A stretch of 10,399 bases of DNA, from assembly GCA_937124505.1 (NCBI GenBank), contig CAKZKV010000183.1, forward strand, positions 1-10,399, in the 5' to 3' direction. Positions 1-5,925 of the stretch are shown one piece after another. The DNA comes from an uncultured Alphaproteobacteria bacterium. GTDB taxonomy: Bacteria > Pseudomonadota > Alphaproteobacteria > Micavibrionales > Micavibrionaceae. The notes beneath the pieces are model-generated. The model was not told where the DNA came from, searched no databases, and was given only the letters and a program-made list of their open reading frames with translations. Each line of letters opens with the position of its first letter. Position 1 is the first letter of the stretch. The translations under genes and the position numbers were made by a program.

Positions 1-53
1 AGATCATTTATCCCCAGTCCACGTTGCCGTGGCAATCAATTCATACCGTCTCC
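1..53 (-). other. Short stretch downstream of the DUF6378 gene; possible start of the next phage gene
   Basis: No complete gene is visible. On the minus strand a purine-rich GGAGA follows the DUF6378 stop and leads to an ATG at 44-42, but that frame stops after two codons. A second ATG at 7-5, three bases after GGGGA, could start the next gene of the operon beyond the left edge, though the spacing is short. A small perfect hairpin (CCACG, four-base loop, CGTGG) lies at 19-32. Nothing here can be assigned with confidence. Confidence 0.2.
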
Positions 54-317
54 TTAATTATTATTGATTTCATTTAAAATTCCTGCATATCCTGCGACAT
101 CGACCATGCTGTCATGATGCTTGGAATTGCTATTTAGTCGAGCTAACTTCAGCTCAATCAGGCAGAGCACAACCTGTGCAGCGCTCACCTCTGTGCCCAA
201 TGTCAGCGACCAGCGTTTGGCCACATTTTCGAATAGCGGCTGCGGCGATCCGTAGCTTTCACCGCGCTCTGCCAGTGTCCGTGTCGCTTGTTCCAAAAGT
301 CGGTTGGCATGTCTCAT
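54..317 (-). CDS. Small phage-type protein, DUF6378-like
   Basis: This 87-residue protein resembles DUF6378, a small family found mostly in phages and prophages. The supporting pattern is ERGESYGSP near residues 18-26, a central helix rich in Leu and Ile (VVLCLIELKLARL, about 49-61), and HHDSMVDVAGYAG near 67-79. The helical layout with acidic residues faintly recalls MazG-type nucleotide pyrophosphatases, but no such activity can be claimed from sequence. The start at 317 is chosen because GGAGG lies six bases upstream and because the ATG overlaps the stop of the upstream resolvase gene as ATGA, a sign of translational coupling. It is the last complete gene of the phage-like operon in the window. 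The family assignment is from memory of the conserved pattern; the function is unknown. Confidence 0.7.
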   Translation of the reverse strand: MRHANRLLEQATRTLAERGESYGSPQPLFENVAKRWSLTLGTEVSAAQVVLCLIELKLARLNSNSKHHDSMVDVAGYAGILNEINNN

Positions 318-940
318 GACTGACCTCCGATCATCTGCTCACGGGCAAAATGCAGGAGAGCCAGCGCATCGGCTTCATTGTCATCTTCGGGCAAATGGCC
401 GAGGGCTTTGACGGCTGCGATAACAGCCTGTTTGCCCGCATTGCCTTTGCCTGTGATGAACTTCTTGATTGTCCCGACCGGAACGCCTTCATAAGGGATG
501 CTGTGCTCCTCACACCATGCGGTAAGCGAAGCCAGAAAGCCGCCATAAGCATGGGCAGCGTCGACACCAAGGTGTCTACGGACTTCTTCGAAATAGACCG
601 CGTTGATCTCATCAGACACATCACGGGTTTCATTTAGCCAGCGTTCAAAGCGCAGGTAACGCATGCCACCACCCTCAAAGCGACGGGGACGAAAATGCGC
701 TGTGCCGCTCATGATGCGTCCATGTTTGTTTGAGAGTGCCCATCCGGTGGCTGTACCCAGATCGAGACTGAGCAAAATGGGTTGAGTGGTATGTGCATTT
801 TTTGCACACACCATGGATTCATCATTTTCAGTTTGTCGGGAATTCCGACGAACTGCAGTATTCCGGGATTTCCGGATAACTGAATAAACCTCCGAGGATT
901 TCTCGGTAGTTGGATCAGTTTTGTTTTCATCATCGTTCAT
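314..940 (-). CDS. RuvC-like Holliday junction resolvase/endonuclease of phage type, with an N-terminal repeat extension
   Basis: This 208-residue protein has the RNase H-like fold signature of RuvC resolvases, which cut four-way junctions and branched DNA. The first acidic residue is D60 in LLSLDLGTATGW, the second is in YFEEV (E118/E119), and the C-terminal pair is in DDNEADALAL (D187 and D191). About 150 residues from residue 52 onward form the nuclease domain, close to normal RuvC length. The first ~50 residues are an extension rich in charged residues and contain a 9-residue tandem repeat, VIRKSRNTA then VRRNSRQTE (residues 21-38), encoded by two abutting 27-bp dyads. The ATG at 940 is favoured by AGGAGG six to seven bases upstream; Met43 is an alternative that would drop the repeats. 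The stop overlaps the next gene as ATGA. In phages such proteins help resolve replication and recombination intermediates, which suits the primase-helicase neighbour. Confidence 0.8.
   Translation of the reverse strand: MNDDENKTDPTTEKSSEVYSVIRKSRNTAVRRNSRQTENDESMVCAKNAHTTQPILLSLDLGTATGWALSNKHGRIMSGTAHFRPRRFEGGGMRYLRFERWLNETRDVSDEINAVYFEEVRRHLGVDAAHAYGGFLASLTAWCEEHSIPYEGVPVGTIKKFITGKGNAGKQAVIAAVKALGHLPEDDNEADALALLHFAREQMIGGQS
829..882. repeat. Two tandem 27-bp dyad-symmetric repeats within the ruvC-like gene
   Basis: Two 27-bp units abut at 829-855 and 856-882. Unit 1 has 11-bp arms, CAGTTTGTCGG and CCGACGAACTG, around GAATT. Unit 2 has arms CAGTATTCCGG and CCGGATAACTG around GATTT, with two mismatched pairs. 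The units match at 20 of 27 positions, and two inner pairs change in a compensating way (G-C to T-A and T-A to C-G). Each unit equals nine codons, so the gene stays in frame. The half-site CAGTT is shared with the motif cluster at 1106-1248. Confidence 0.7.
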
Positions 941-1320
941 AAGTGACCTCCTGTTTGGTTGTTGGAAAAGATGAAATGAGCATGCACAACACCCTCGACC
1001 GGGGAGAGTTGCCCCCTATAGGGGCACTCTCTCCCGTAGGGAGAGGGAGTCTTTTTCCTAAACACTTCCAAACTGGCTAAGCCTTGAAATAAAAGGCTTT
1101 CCATCCAGTTTGGGCAGTTTGGAACGAAACTGGATGACCAAAACTGAAATCTGGACCGAAACTGACCTGAAACCGTTGATATGGTTGGCGTTTTCCAGTT
1201 TTTGCAGATTTGCTGCAGTTTCAGATTGGGCCGAAACTGCTCCAGTTTGGGAGCGCATAAGACCATTTTTCCCGGGTGGGAAAAATGGTTTTTGTGGGTG
1301 TTTTGAAGTTGGCTCATCAT
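937..1320 (-). CDS. Candidate 127-residue ORF between primase and ruvC-like genes; repeat-rich, coding status uncertain
   Basis: I recognise no family. The reading frame stays open across the whole gap. Its ATG at 1320 overlaps the primase stop as ATGA with GAGGAGG upstream, and its stop overlaps the ruvC-like ATG at 940 in the same way. Coupling at both ends is what a real operon gene would show. Against this, the middle is built from CAGTTT/AAACTG repeats (for example QFRPNLKL and QFRSRFQF), and the C-terminal part overlaps two strong hairpins. The composition is rich in Gln, Phe, Ser, Asn and Pro, with no predicted domain, signal peptide or membrane segment. An alternative start is the adjacent ATG at 1317. 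It may be a genuine fast-evolving phage gene, or a non-coding replication or regulatory region that happens to stay open. If non-coding, 941-1316 has no gene. Confidence 0.35.
   Translation of the reverse strand: MMSQLQNTHKNHFSHPGKMVLCAPKLEQFRPNLKLQQICKNWKTPTISTVSGQFRSRFQFWSSSFVPNCPNWMESLLFQGLASLEVFRKKTPSPYGRECPYRGQLSPVEGVVHAHFIFSNNQTGGHL
1004..1047. repeat. Two overlapping strong hairpins
   Basis: The first hairpin pairs GAGAGT-GCCCC (1004-1015, one bulged T) with GGGGC-ACTCTC (1021-1031). The second pairs CTCTCCC (1029-1035) with GGGAGAG (1039-1045) across a GTA loop. They share bases 1029-1031, so the full stems cannot both form. A run of five T follows on the plus strand at 1052-1056, after a short gap. 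The arrangement could be a REP-like element or a weak attenuator; no clear uridine tract follows on the transcribed minus strand. Confidence 0.45.
1106..1248. repeat. Cluster of nine CAGTTT/AAACTG motifs (iteron- or operator-like)
   Basis: CAGTTT occurs at 1106, 1115, 1196, 1216 and 1243, and its complement AAACTG at 1127, 1141, 1159 and 1234, giving nine copies in 143 bp where far fewer than one is expected by chance. Some form inverted pairs: CAGTTT with AAACTG at 1115-1132 (6-bp spacer), and GCAGTTTC with GAAACTGC at 1215-1240 (8-bp arms, 10-bp spacer). It lies just downstream of the primase-helicase gene, so a replication origin or regulator-binding region is possible. That role is inference. 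Confidence 0.55.
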
Positions 1321-3506
1321 GCCTGATCCTCCTCGTCATAAATCCACACACGAGGGTTCTCGACAGGCAGGACGGCTGCTGTCTGGCGGCATTTGTAATG
1401 GGTTGGATAGACCGCTTGCAGCTTGGCAGAGACTTCGCCTGTGTGCGGGTCGATCATCTCTTCACCAGTGCCCAGATGCATGTCTTCAACACACAAAAAG
1501 CCGTATTTGGTACGAGAGGGACTGCTCAGGCCGTAATTGTCTGCATCCTTGAAAAACTTGACGTAGCCCTTTGTAGAGAGCACATCCAAGCGCCCACGAA
1601 TGGTGTCTTTGCCACCAAGTCCAGCGCGGTTTTCAAACGCCTGACAGAACTGGTTCATGGTGTAGACACGACCAGCGCGAGATTCTGCGTAGATGATTTC
1701 AAGGATGACATCACGCTTGCGACGGCGCTCCGCATCCAGCTTCTGTCCATAGTCACGATTGACCAGACGATCCGAGCTGTATTCCATCTCTTGCCAAGCG
1801 CCATCGACCTTATCGATCACTTTGGAACGCAGGCGTGGACCGTTTCGCAGTTCAAAAATCAGCTGGCGATAGGACTGGTTTTCATCTGGCTGGAACATGA
1901 TCAGCCCGGTGGTGTAATAACCTCGTAGACTGCTGGCACCGGAAAGCGCCTGAAACGGATCTTCCTCCAGCTGCTTCTTTTGGATTTTGCGTGTGTGGTG
2001 GGCAAGGATGATCCCGGCATCAGGATTAACGGCATCACGCAAGGCATCGAGCCGTTGCTGCAGGAAAAACAGCATAGCGGCATTGTCATTTTCACCCGCA
2101 TCGCCTTCGCCGCCGTCAAACACATTACGCAGCGGATCAACGACGATAATATCAACGCCCAGATCAGCAAAATGGCTGCGAATGGCCTCACAGGTGGCTG
2201 CCACGCCATGCTCGTTGAGCAGCATCTTAAATTGCGGTGTAACGACCAGATTTTTGCGAACCAGCGGCAGCAGGTTTTTATCAAACGCCATGTTTTGCAG
2301 GCGCTCGCGTAAATAGTGGTAGCCAATCTCTGCCTGCAGATAAAATATCCGCAAAGGGCGTGGTGGCTTCATGCCAAGAAATGGAACGCCTGCCGCCATA
2401 TGGGCCAGCAGGGAGAGCAGAAAATCACTCTTGCCGACCTTTGGCGCACCTCCAAAGACCATCAGCCCACCCGGCGTTAAAACACGTGGCAGGATCAAGT
2501 CTTCCGGCATGGGCGATGTGTCATCCAGAAAATGTCCAACCGTGAAGGCAGGAACAGAGGTGACAGCGGCTTTTTCGGTTTTGATGCACGCAGCAATAAA
2601 GGCACGTATGTCCAAGCCCTCAGACACAGCATCGGCTGCGTCCCATTTTTCAGGCTTATCGCTTGGCACATCTAAAATGGTGAGTGAGGCAGCAATACCT
2701 TGCGAGCCGAGATATGTGCTGACGGCCTCGGCATAAACGCGGCCAGCCTCATCATAATCCGGCCAGATCAGCAGATGCTTACCTTTGAGCGGTGACCAGT
2801 CTGTTTTTTCAGGCGGGGCCTTTGCGCCATTCATCGCGGTTGTGGCGGTGATGCCATTCGCCATCAAAGCCTCAGCAGATTTTTCACCTTCGACCAGCAC
2901 CACATGCTGGTTTTCCTTGAGCCCCGGCTGATTAAAAAGCGGCCTTGGTGTGGGAGCGCGGTGTTTTTTGGCGAGCACATCCCATGGTCTGAATTCCTTG
3001 CCGTCGGCTGTGTCATAGCGATAGACGCAGGCAATCAGCTTGCCTTCACCATCCAGATAATCCCATTTAGCCGTGTGTGGGCCAAGCTCATCCTCGGGGA
3101 TATGTTTTGCAGGTTTGGCTTGATTAGCAGGTATCGGCGCAGGTGAAGACAATCCCAACCATTCACTGGCTGAGCTGACCACCTGCGGGAATTGATGTTT
3201 GGTATCCAGATTGTGGCAAGCCGCCCACAGATCAAAGATATCACCACCTTCGCCCGTGGCAAAATCATGCCACATGCCAGCCTTGCCGCTATTCAGCTCA
3301 ATCTTGAGGCTGTCACCTTTGCTGCCTTGAATATCGCCGATCTCATATACACCGCGTTTAATGCGGCCCGCTGGCAGCAAGTAAGACAAGACCTGATCCA
3401 GCCGCCCGATCAGTTGCTGACGGATATCATCCGTGGGAACAGTGGCGTCTTTAAATTCCGGATATTGGCTTGGCGCATCGTTGAAGTCGGACCAGCTTGC
3501 TGTCAT
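1317..3506 (-). CDS. Phage/plasmid-type primase-helicase: Toprim domain plus RecA-like (RepA/AAA_25-type) ATPase
   Basis: This 729-residue protein joins a primase-like front half to a hexameric-helicase-like ATPase and probably drives replication of the mobile element. Residues ~40-110 resemble the region before Toprim in phage primases (KAGMWHDFATGEGGDIFDL) but lack an obvious zinc-finger Cys set. The Toprim domain is marked by LVEGEKSAEAL (~204-214) and IWPDYDEAG (~247-255), giving the catalytic Glu and the D-x-D pair. The ATPase has Walker A GGAPKVGKS (~352-360), Walker B VDIIVVDP (~451-458), and AGIILAHHTRK (~497-507), typical of RepA/RadA-like proteins. The C-terminal ~150 residues look winged-helix-like. 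I choose the ATG at 3506 because GGGAGGTG lies six bases before it and because it overlaps the stop of the upstream nuclease remnant as ATGA. A start at 3524 would add six residues without a good binding site. The Toprim-ATPase fold is clear; the specific mechanism is inferred. Confidence 0.88.
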   Translation of the reverse strand: MTASWSDFNDAPSQYPEFKDATVPTDDIRQQLIGRLDQVLSYLLPAGRIKRGVYEIGDIQGSKGDSLKIELNSGKAGMWHDFATGEGGDIFDLWAACHNLDTKHQFPQVVSSASEWLGLSSPAPIPANQAKPAKHIPEDELGPHTAKWDYLDGEGKLIACVYRYDTADGKEFRPWDVLAKKHRAPTPRPLFNQPGLKENQHVVLVEGEKSAEALMANGITATTAMNGAKAPPEKTDWSPLKGKHLLIWPDYDEAGRVYAEAVSTYLGSQGIAASLTILDVPSDKPEKWDAADAVSEGLDIRAFIAACIKTEKAAVTSVPAFTVGHFLDDTSPMPEDLILPRVLTPGGLMVFGGAPKVGKSDFLLSLLAHMAAGVPFLGMKPPRPLRIFYLQAEIGYHYLRERLQNMAFDKNLLPLVRKNLVVTPQFKMLLNEHGVAATCEAIRSHFADLGVDIIVVDPLRNVFDGGEGDAGENDNAAMLFFLQQRLDALRDAVNPDAGIILAHHTRKIQKKQLEEDPFQALSGASSLRGYYTTGLIMFQPDENQSYRQLIFELRNGPRLRSKVIDKVDGAWQEMEYSSDRLVNRDYGQKLDAERRRKRDVILEIIYAESRAGRVYTMNQFCQAFENRAGLGGKDTIRGRLDVLSTKGYVKFFKDADNYGLSSPSRTKYGFLCVEDMHLGTGEEMIDPHTGEVSAKLQAVYPTHYKCRQTAAVLPVENPRVWIYDEEDQA

Positions 3507-4068
3507 GCAGGCACCTCCCAACAACGGTTACGGTAGGCACAGAAACGACACTCAAAATGTTCAGGATCAGCCGTATGGCGCGGTAATAACTCACCAGCCT
3601 CGGCTGCCTTTTTTTGAAACTGTCCCAGCAATCATCAAAGATTTTCGACAGGTACATCTTCGCCCGTCTCCTATACCAAGAATCCATAAGCTTCTCTATA
3701 TGCTCGGGTTTGCTAGAGGTCGCCTCGATACAGAAATATCCATTTTTCAAAAGCACATTGTCTTTGTCAGATACTTCTATTTTAAGTCTGTATTTTCGAC
3801 CAAGATAGAGGTGGCTTTCACCGCCAACATATTTCCTGTCCGGGGTTCTTGGATCAAACTGGTTGAAATAAGAAATTTGCCGTTTAATCCATCGGGCTCT
3901 TTTCTTTATCTTGCCTTCAATAGCTTCAAGCGATGAGTTTTTCGGCGCTTTGACCACGACACTTTTGTCAGGATGGACCGCGATTTCTAACGATTTACGG
4001 TTCATCATCAAAAGTTCGTAGTCAATTTCTGTTTTGCCGTAGCTGATGGTGCAGGCAATACTTTTCAT
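3451..4068 (-). pseudogene. Truncated YgjP-like (M48/DUF45-type) zinc metallopeptidase, restriction-operon-associated form
   Basis: Residues 1-~152 match the N-terminal part of YgjP-like metallopeptidases often found behind hsdR in type I restriction operons. Visible marks are NRKSLEIAVHPDKSVVVKAP (residues 23-42), KIKKRARWIKRQISYF (53-68), GGESHLYLGRKYRLK (82-96) and the helix KLMDSWYRRRAKMYL (126-140). Family members run to about 230 residues and carry the zinc motif HELCH in the lost part. Here homology ends after DSFKK near 3609-3616. The remaining ~50 codons are an out-of-frame reading of the phage nuclease tail and the primase start, ending at 3451. With no zinc ligands the product cannot be an active peptidase. 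The ATG at 4068 shares a base with the stop of the hsdR fragment (TAATG), as in an intact restriction operon. The seven-A run at the junction could allow a -1 slip into the nuclease frame, but this is probably fortuitous. Confidence 0.72.
3503..3631 (-). pseudogene. C-terminal remnant of a PD-(D/E)XK/Cas4-like phage nuclease
   Basis: A minus-strand frame open from 3631 to a TGA at 3505-3503 encodes about 42 residues ending ELLPRHTADPEHFECRFC followed by AYRNRCWEVPA. The C-X2-C-X5-C pattern with surrounding aromatics is the C-terminal iron-sulfur cysteine set seen in Cas4/AddB-type and phage exonucleases of the PD-(D/E)XK superfamily. The stop overlaps the primase ATG as ATGA, exactly as expected if an intact nuclease gene once led this operon. 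The catalytic core and the first cluster cysteine are missing; stops block the frame just upstream and the sequence changes identity near 3616, where the YgjP-like fragment begins. It is read in the -1 frame relative to that fragment. Only a TTG at 3631 could start it, so it is very likely non-functional. Confidence 0.6.
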
Positions 4069-4478
4069 TATGCATGCCTCCTGCTTTTGGCTATCTGCAT
4101 CGTTTTTTCAATGATTTCATCCATCTGCTCCAAGCTTAATGCCATATCAAACTTGTCTTTAACCTCGTCATAAAGAAAATCGTCTATGTCGTTAATGGCA
4201 GATTTTTGAGCATCATCATCGGTCCAGAAATCAACCTTCCAATGGCCTTCAATGATACGCTGAATAGCCAGAGATGTTTCTGCGGATACAGCCTCAATCT
4301 CCTGTGCTTCTGCCACATATTTCATGAAATATGGCTTGATTACACCATAGTACGCGCATGCTTCATCATTACCGCTAATGTTTTCTGGTACGTCATCATG
4401 CTTTTTCGAAACAACTGAGTCACGAATATCACTATTCAGCACACACATGATAGCTGTATCGCCCGGCATAAGGCGCAC
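4068..4478 (-). pseudogene. hsdR: 3' fragment of a type I restriction enzyme R subunit (HsdR C-terminus)
   Basis: About 120 residues match the C-terminal helical region of HsdR, the ATP-dependent translocase and nuclease subunit of type I restriction enzymes. Conserved-looking segments are VPENISGNDEACAYYGVIKP, the KVDFWTDDDAQKSAINDIDDF stretch (shown in part), LYDEVKDKFDMALSLEQMDEI and a terminal IAKSRRHA. This end contacts the methylase core in known complexes. Everything that makes HsdR work, the nuclease domain and the helicase motor of about 900 residues, is absent. The first ~12 codons of the open frame are another reading of the neighbouring dehydratase gene, so homology starts near 4445. 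No start or promoter of its own is evident, although ATG and GTG codons exist at 4478 and just upstream. The TAATG link to the YgjP-like gene and their usual pairing support the call. No hsdM or hsdS is present in the window. Confidence 0.7.
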
Positions 4479-5199
4479 TTAAAGAATCGGCGATACTGTT
4501 TGGGCCATTGGGTAACGTATATGATTCACCAATCTTGAAAGATTGATACATACTGTCTGCGCCTTTTGGCTCCACTCCATAGATTTTGATGTCAGGATTT
4601 ATTTGTTTAGCGGCACAGGCCACACCGGAAGCCAAACCGCCACCGCCAATAGCAACGATGATCGCATCCAAATCAGGAATTTGCTCTATAAACTCCAATC
4701 CCAAGCTGGCTTGACCGAGTGTAATCAGCGGATGGTCAAAACCATTGACCTCTTTTCGTCCTTCTTCTTTGACGATTTCATCCATTCTGGCCATGACCTG
4801 ACCGATATGATCGGTTTCAACGATGTCCACGTCATAGCTTTCAATGGCTTTGCGCCTTAAAGGATTCATGGTTTTAGGAACAACGATTTTAGCATGAACG
4901 CCGCCGAGCTGAGCTGCATATGCTAGAGCAATGCCATGATTACCGCCTGTTCCGGCAACAATGCCCTTTTTCTTTTCTTCATCCGTTAAACTCAAAACGC
5001 GGGTTAAGGCACCACGCAGTTTAAAAGTGCCTGTTTTTTGAAAGATTTCGCATTTGAAAATGATGTCCGTTTCGCTACCAACGAGCTTATCTTTGAGAGC
5101 ACCTTCCCAAGGCAGAACGGGTGTTTTCCTTATGTATGGTACAAGCTTTGAAGCGTTATCCTTAATTTGTTCCAACGTTGGCATGTTAAGTTCTATCAT
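4432..5199 (-). pseudogene. C-terminally truncated threonine/serine dehydratase-like PLP enzyme (EutB/hydroxyaspartate-dehydratase-like)
   Basis: The 255 residues belong to fold-type II PLP lyases, which remove ammonia from hydroxy-amino acids such as threonine, serine or 3-hydroxyaspartate. The PLP lysine is K60 in TGTFKLRGA, GTGGNHG (83-89) is the substrate-carboxylate loop, and GGGGLASG (185-192) holds the PLP phosphate. Family members are normally ~315-330 residues. Here the match runs through SIADSLSAPYAGRYSYHVC and then ends AE-stop. The lost C-terminal ~65 residues include the small-domain end and the Ser/Cys that contacts the PLP ring nitrogen, so activity is doubtful. The break coincides with the start of HsdR homology near 4445. 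The ATG at 5199 follows AGG with 6-7 bases spacing. The gene diverges from the PAS-HTH regulator across a 96-bp promoter region, so it was probably part of the same regulon. Substrate cannot be decided from sequence. Confidence 0.8.
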
Positions 5200-5295
5200 T
5201 TTTTACCTGTCTAAATTCATTTTATATTTGACATTTAATTCTAAATTAGAATATATCTTCTATAGCAGCTTTTAAAACAAAAGGTCAAGAAAAGA
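5200..5295. promoter_or_regulatory. Divergent promoter region with a 15-bp palindromic operator candidate
   Basis: For the plus-strand operon, TTGACA at 5228-5233 and ATATAT at 5251-5256 are 17 bp apart, a good sigma-70-type promoter. The perfect palindrome ATTCTAAATTAGAAT (5238-5252) fills most of the spacer and touches the -10, an ideal repressor position. TCTAAATT occurs at 5240-5247 and again at 5210-5217, 30 bp apart, close to the dehydratase start. A minus-strand TATAAA at 5226-5221 may serve the dehydratase. The adjacent PAS-HTH gene is the likeliest binding protein (inference). Confidence 0.55.
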
Positions 5296-5925
5296 ATGAA
5301 ACCGGAGCTAAAACGCGCCATACCGATTGCCGAAACCTTTGCCAGACTTCTGCACCCATTTGCAGAAGTTGTTATCCATGATCTTGAAAAAGATAAGGTC
5401 GAAGCCATTTATAATCCGTTTTCACGTCGAGAAGTGGGTGACAATTCATATCTTGATCGCTGGGATTTTACCGTTGACCCAAGTGAAAATATCATCGGTC
5501 CATATGAGAAGATTAATTATGATGGCCGCCGTTTGAAATCTATCAGCCTAGTTTTAAGAAATGAGAAGGATAAAGCAGTCGGATTTCTATGCGTTAATAT
5601 GGACATCTCCGTTTTTGAAACCTATCGCGACACGCTTCAAGTTTTTCTCTCCAATAACGATGATACGATCTCTGAAACCAAGCAAAGCCTTTTTAAGGAT
5701 GATTTATATGAGCAAATCAATATGTTTGTTCAAAATCACTGCCGCGAAAAACATCTAAGTCTGGACGCATTGAGCCGTGAAGATAAGCAAGCCCTTATTC
5801 TAAAACTACATGAAAAGGGTGCGTTTAACGGTAAAAACGCCACGAACTATATTGCCCGTATTTTGAATATCAGCCGGGCCACCGTTTATAATTATCTCAA
5901 AGAAAAAGAAAGCGAGACCGTATGA
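5296..5925 (+). CDS. YheO/DauR-type transcriptional regulator (PAS_6 domain plus C-terminal HTH)
   Basis: This 209-residue cytoplasmic protein has the two-part layout of YheO-like regulators. The N-terminal PAS-like ligand domain covers about residues 8-115, with LLHPFAEVVIHDLEKDKVEA (19-38), NIIGPYEKINYDGRRLKSIS (65-84) and VGFLCVNMDISVFE (95-108). The C-terminal helix-turn-helix covers about 155-205, with LSREDKQALILKLHEKGAF and ARILNISRATVYNYLKE. DauR, the D-arginine-responsive regulator of dauBA in Pseudomonas, has this type, and dauB encodes an ornithine-cyclodeaminase-family enzyme, as does the third gene here. The start at 5296 follows AAGAAAAGA, a weak but purine-rich binding site. 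The stop overlaps the PhzF ATG (ATGA). It probably controls this operon and the divergent dehydratase through the palindrome upstream; the effector is unknown, perhaps an amino acid. Length is typical and no truncation is seen. Confidence 0.85.
   Translation: MKPELKRAIPIAETFARLLHPFAEVVIHDLEKDKVEAIYNPFSRREVGDNSYLDRWDFTVDPSENIIGPYEKINYDGRRLKSISLVLRNEKDKAVGFLCVNMDISVFETYRDTLQVFLSNNDDTISETKQSLFKDDLYEQINMFVQNHCREKHLSLDALSREDKQALILKLHEKGAFNGKNATNYIARILNISRATVYNYLKEKESETV

Noticed and set aside
829..1251. CRISPR array from the repeated motifs
   Set aside because: Units are abutting or irregularly spaced hexamers and dyads with no 28-37-bp direct repeats and no regular spacers, and no cas genes; the Cas4-like tail belongs to a phage exonuclease context.
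1110..1928. Long plus-strand open frame (272 codons) antisense to the primase 3' end
   Set aside because: It overlaps a clear Toprim/ATPase gene on the other strand, has no recognisable motif, and begins inside the repeat cluster; it is a shadow frame.
3507..3524. Upstream ATG giving a six-residue longer primase-helicase
   Set aside because: The ATG at 3506 has GGGAGGTG at proper spacing and an ATGA overlap with the nuclease remnant; the upstream ATG has neither.
3609..3615. Programmed -1 frameshift at the A7 run
   Set aside because: The run lies at a junction between unrelated sequences and there is no downstream stimulatory structure or conserved fusion to support a programmed event.
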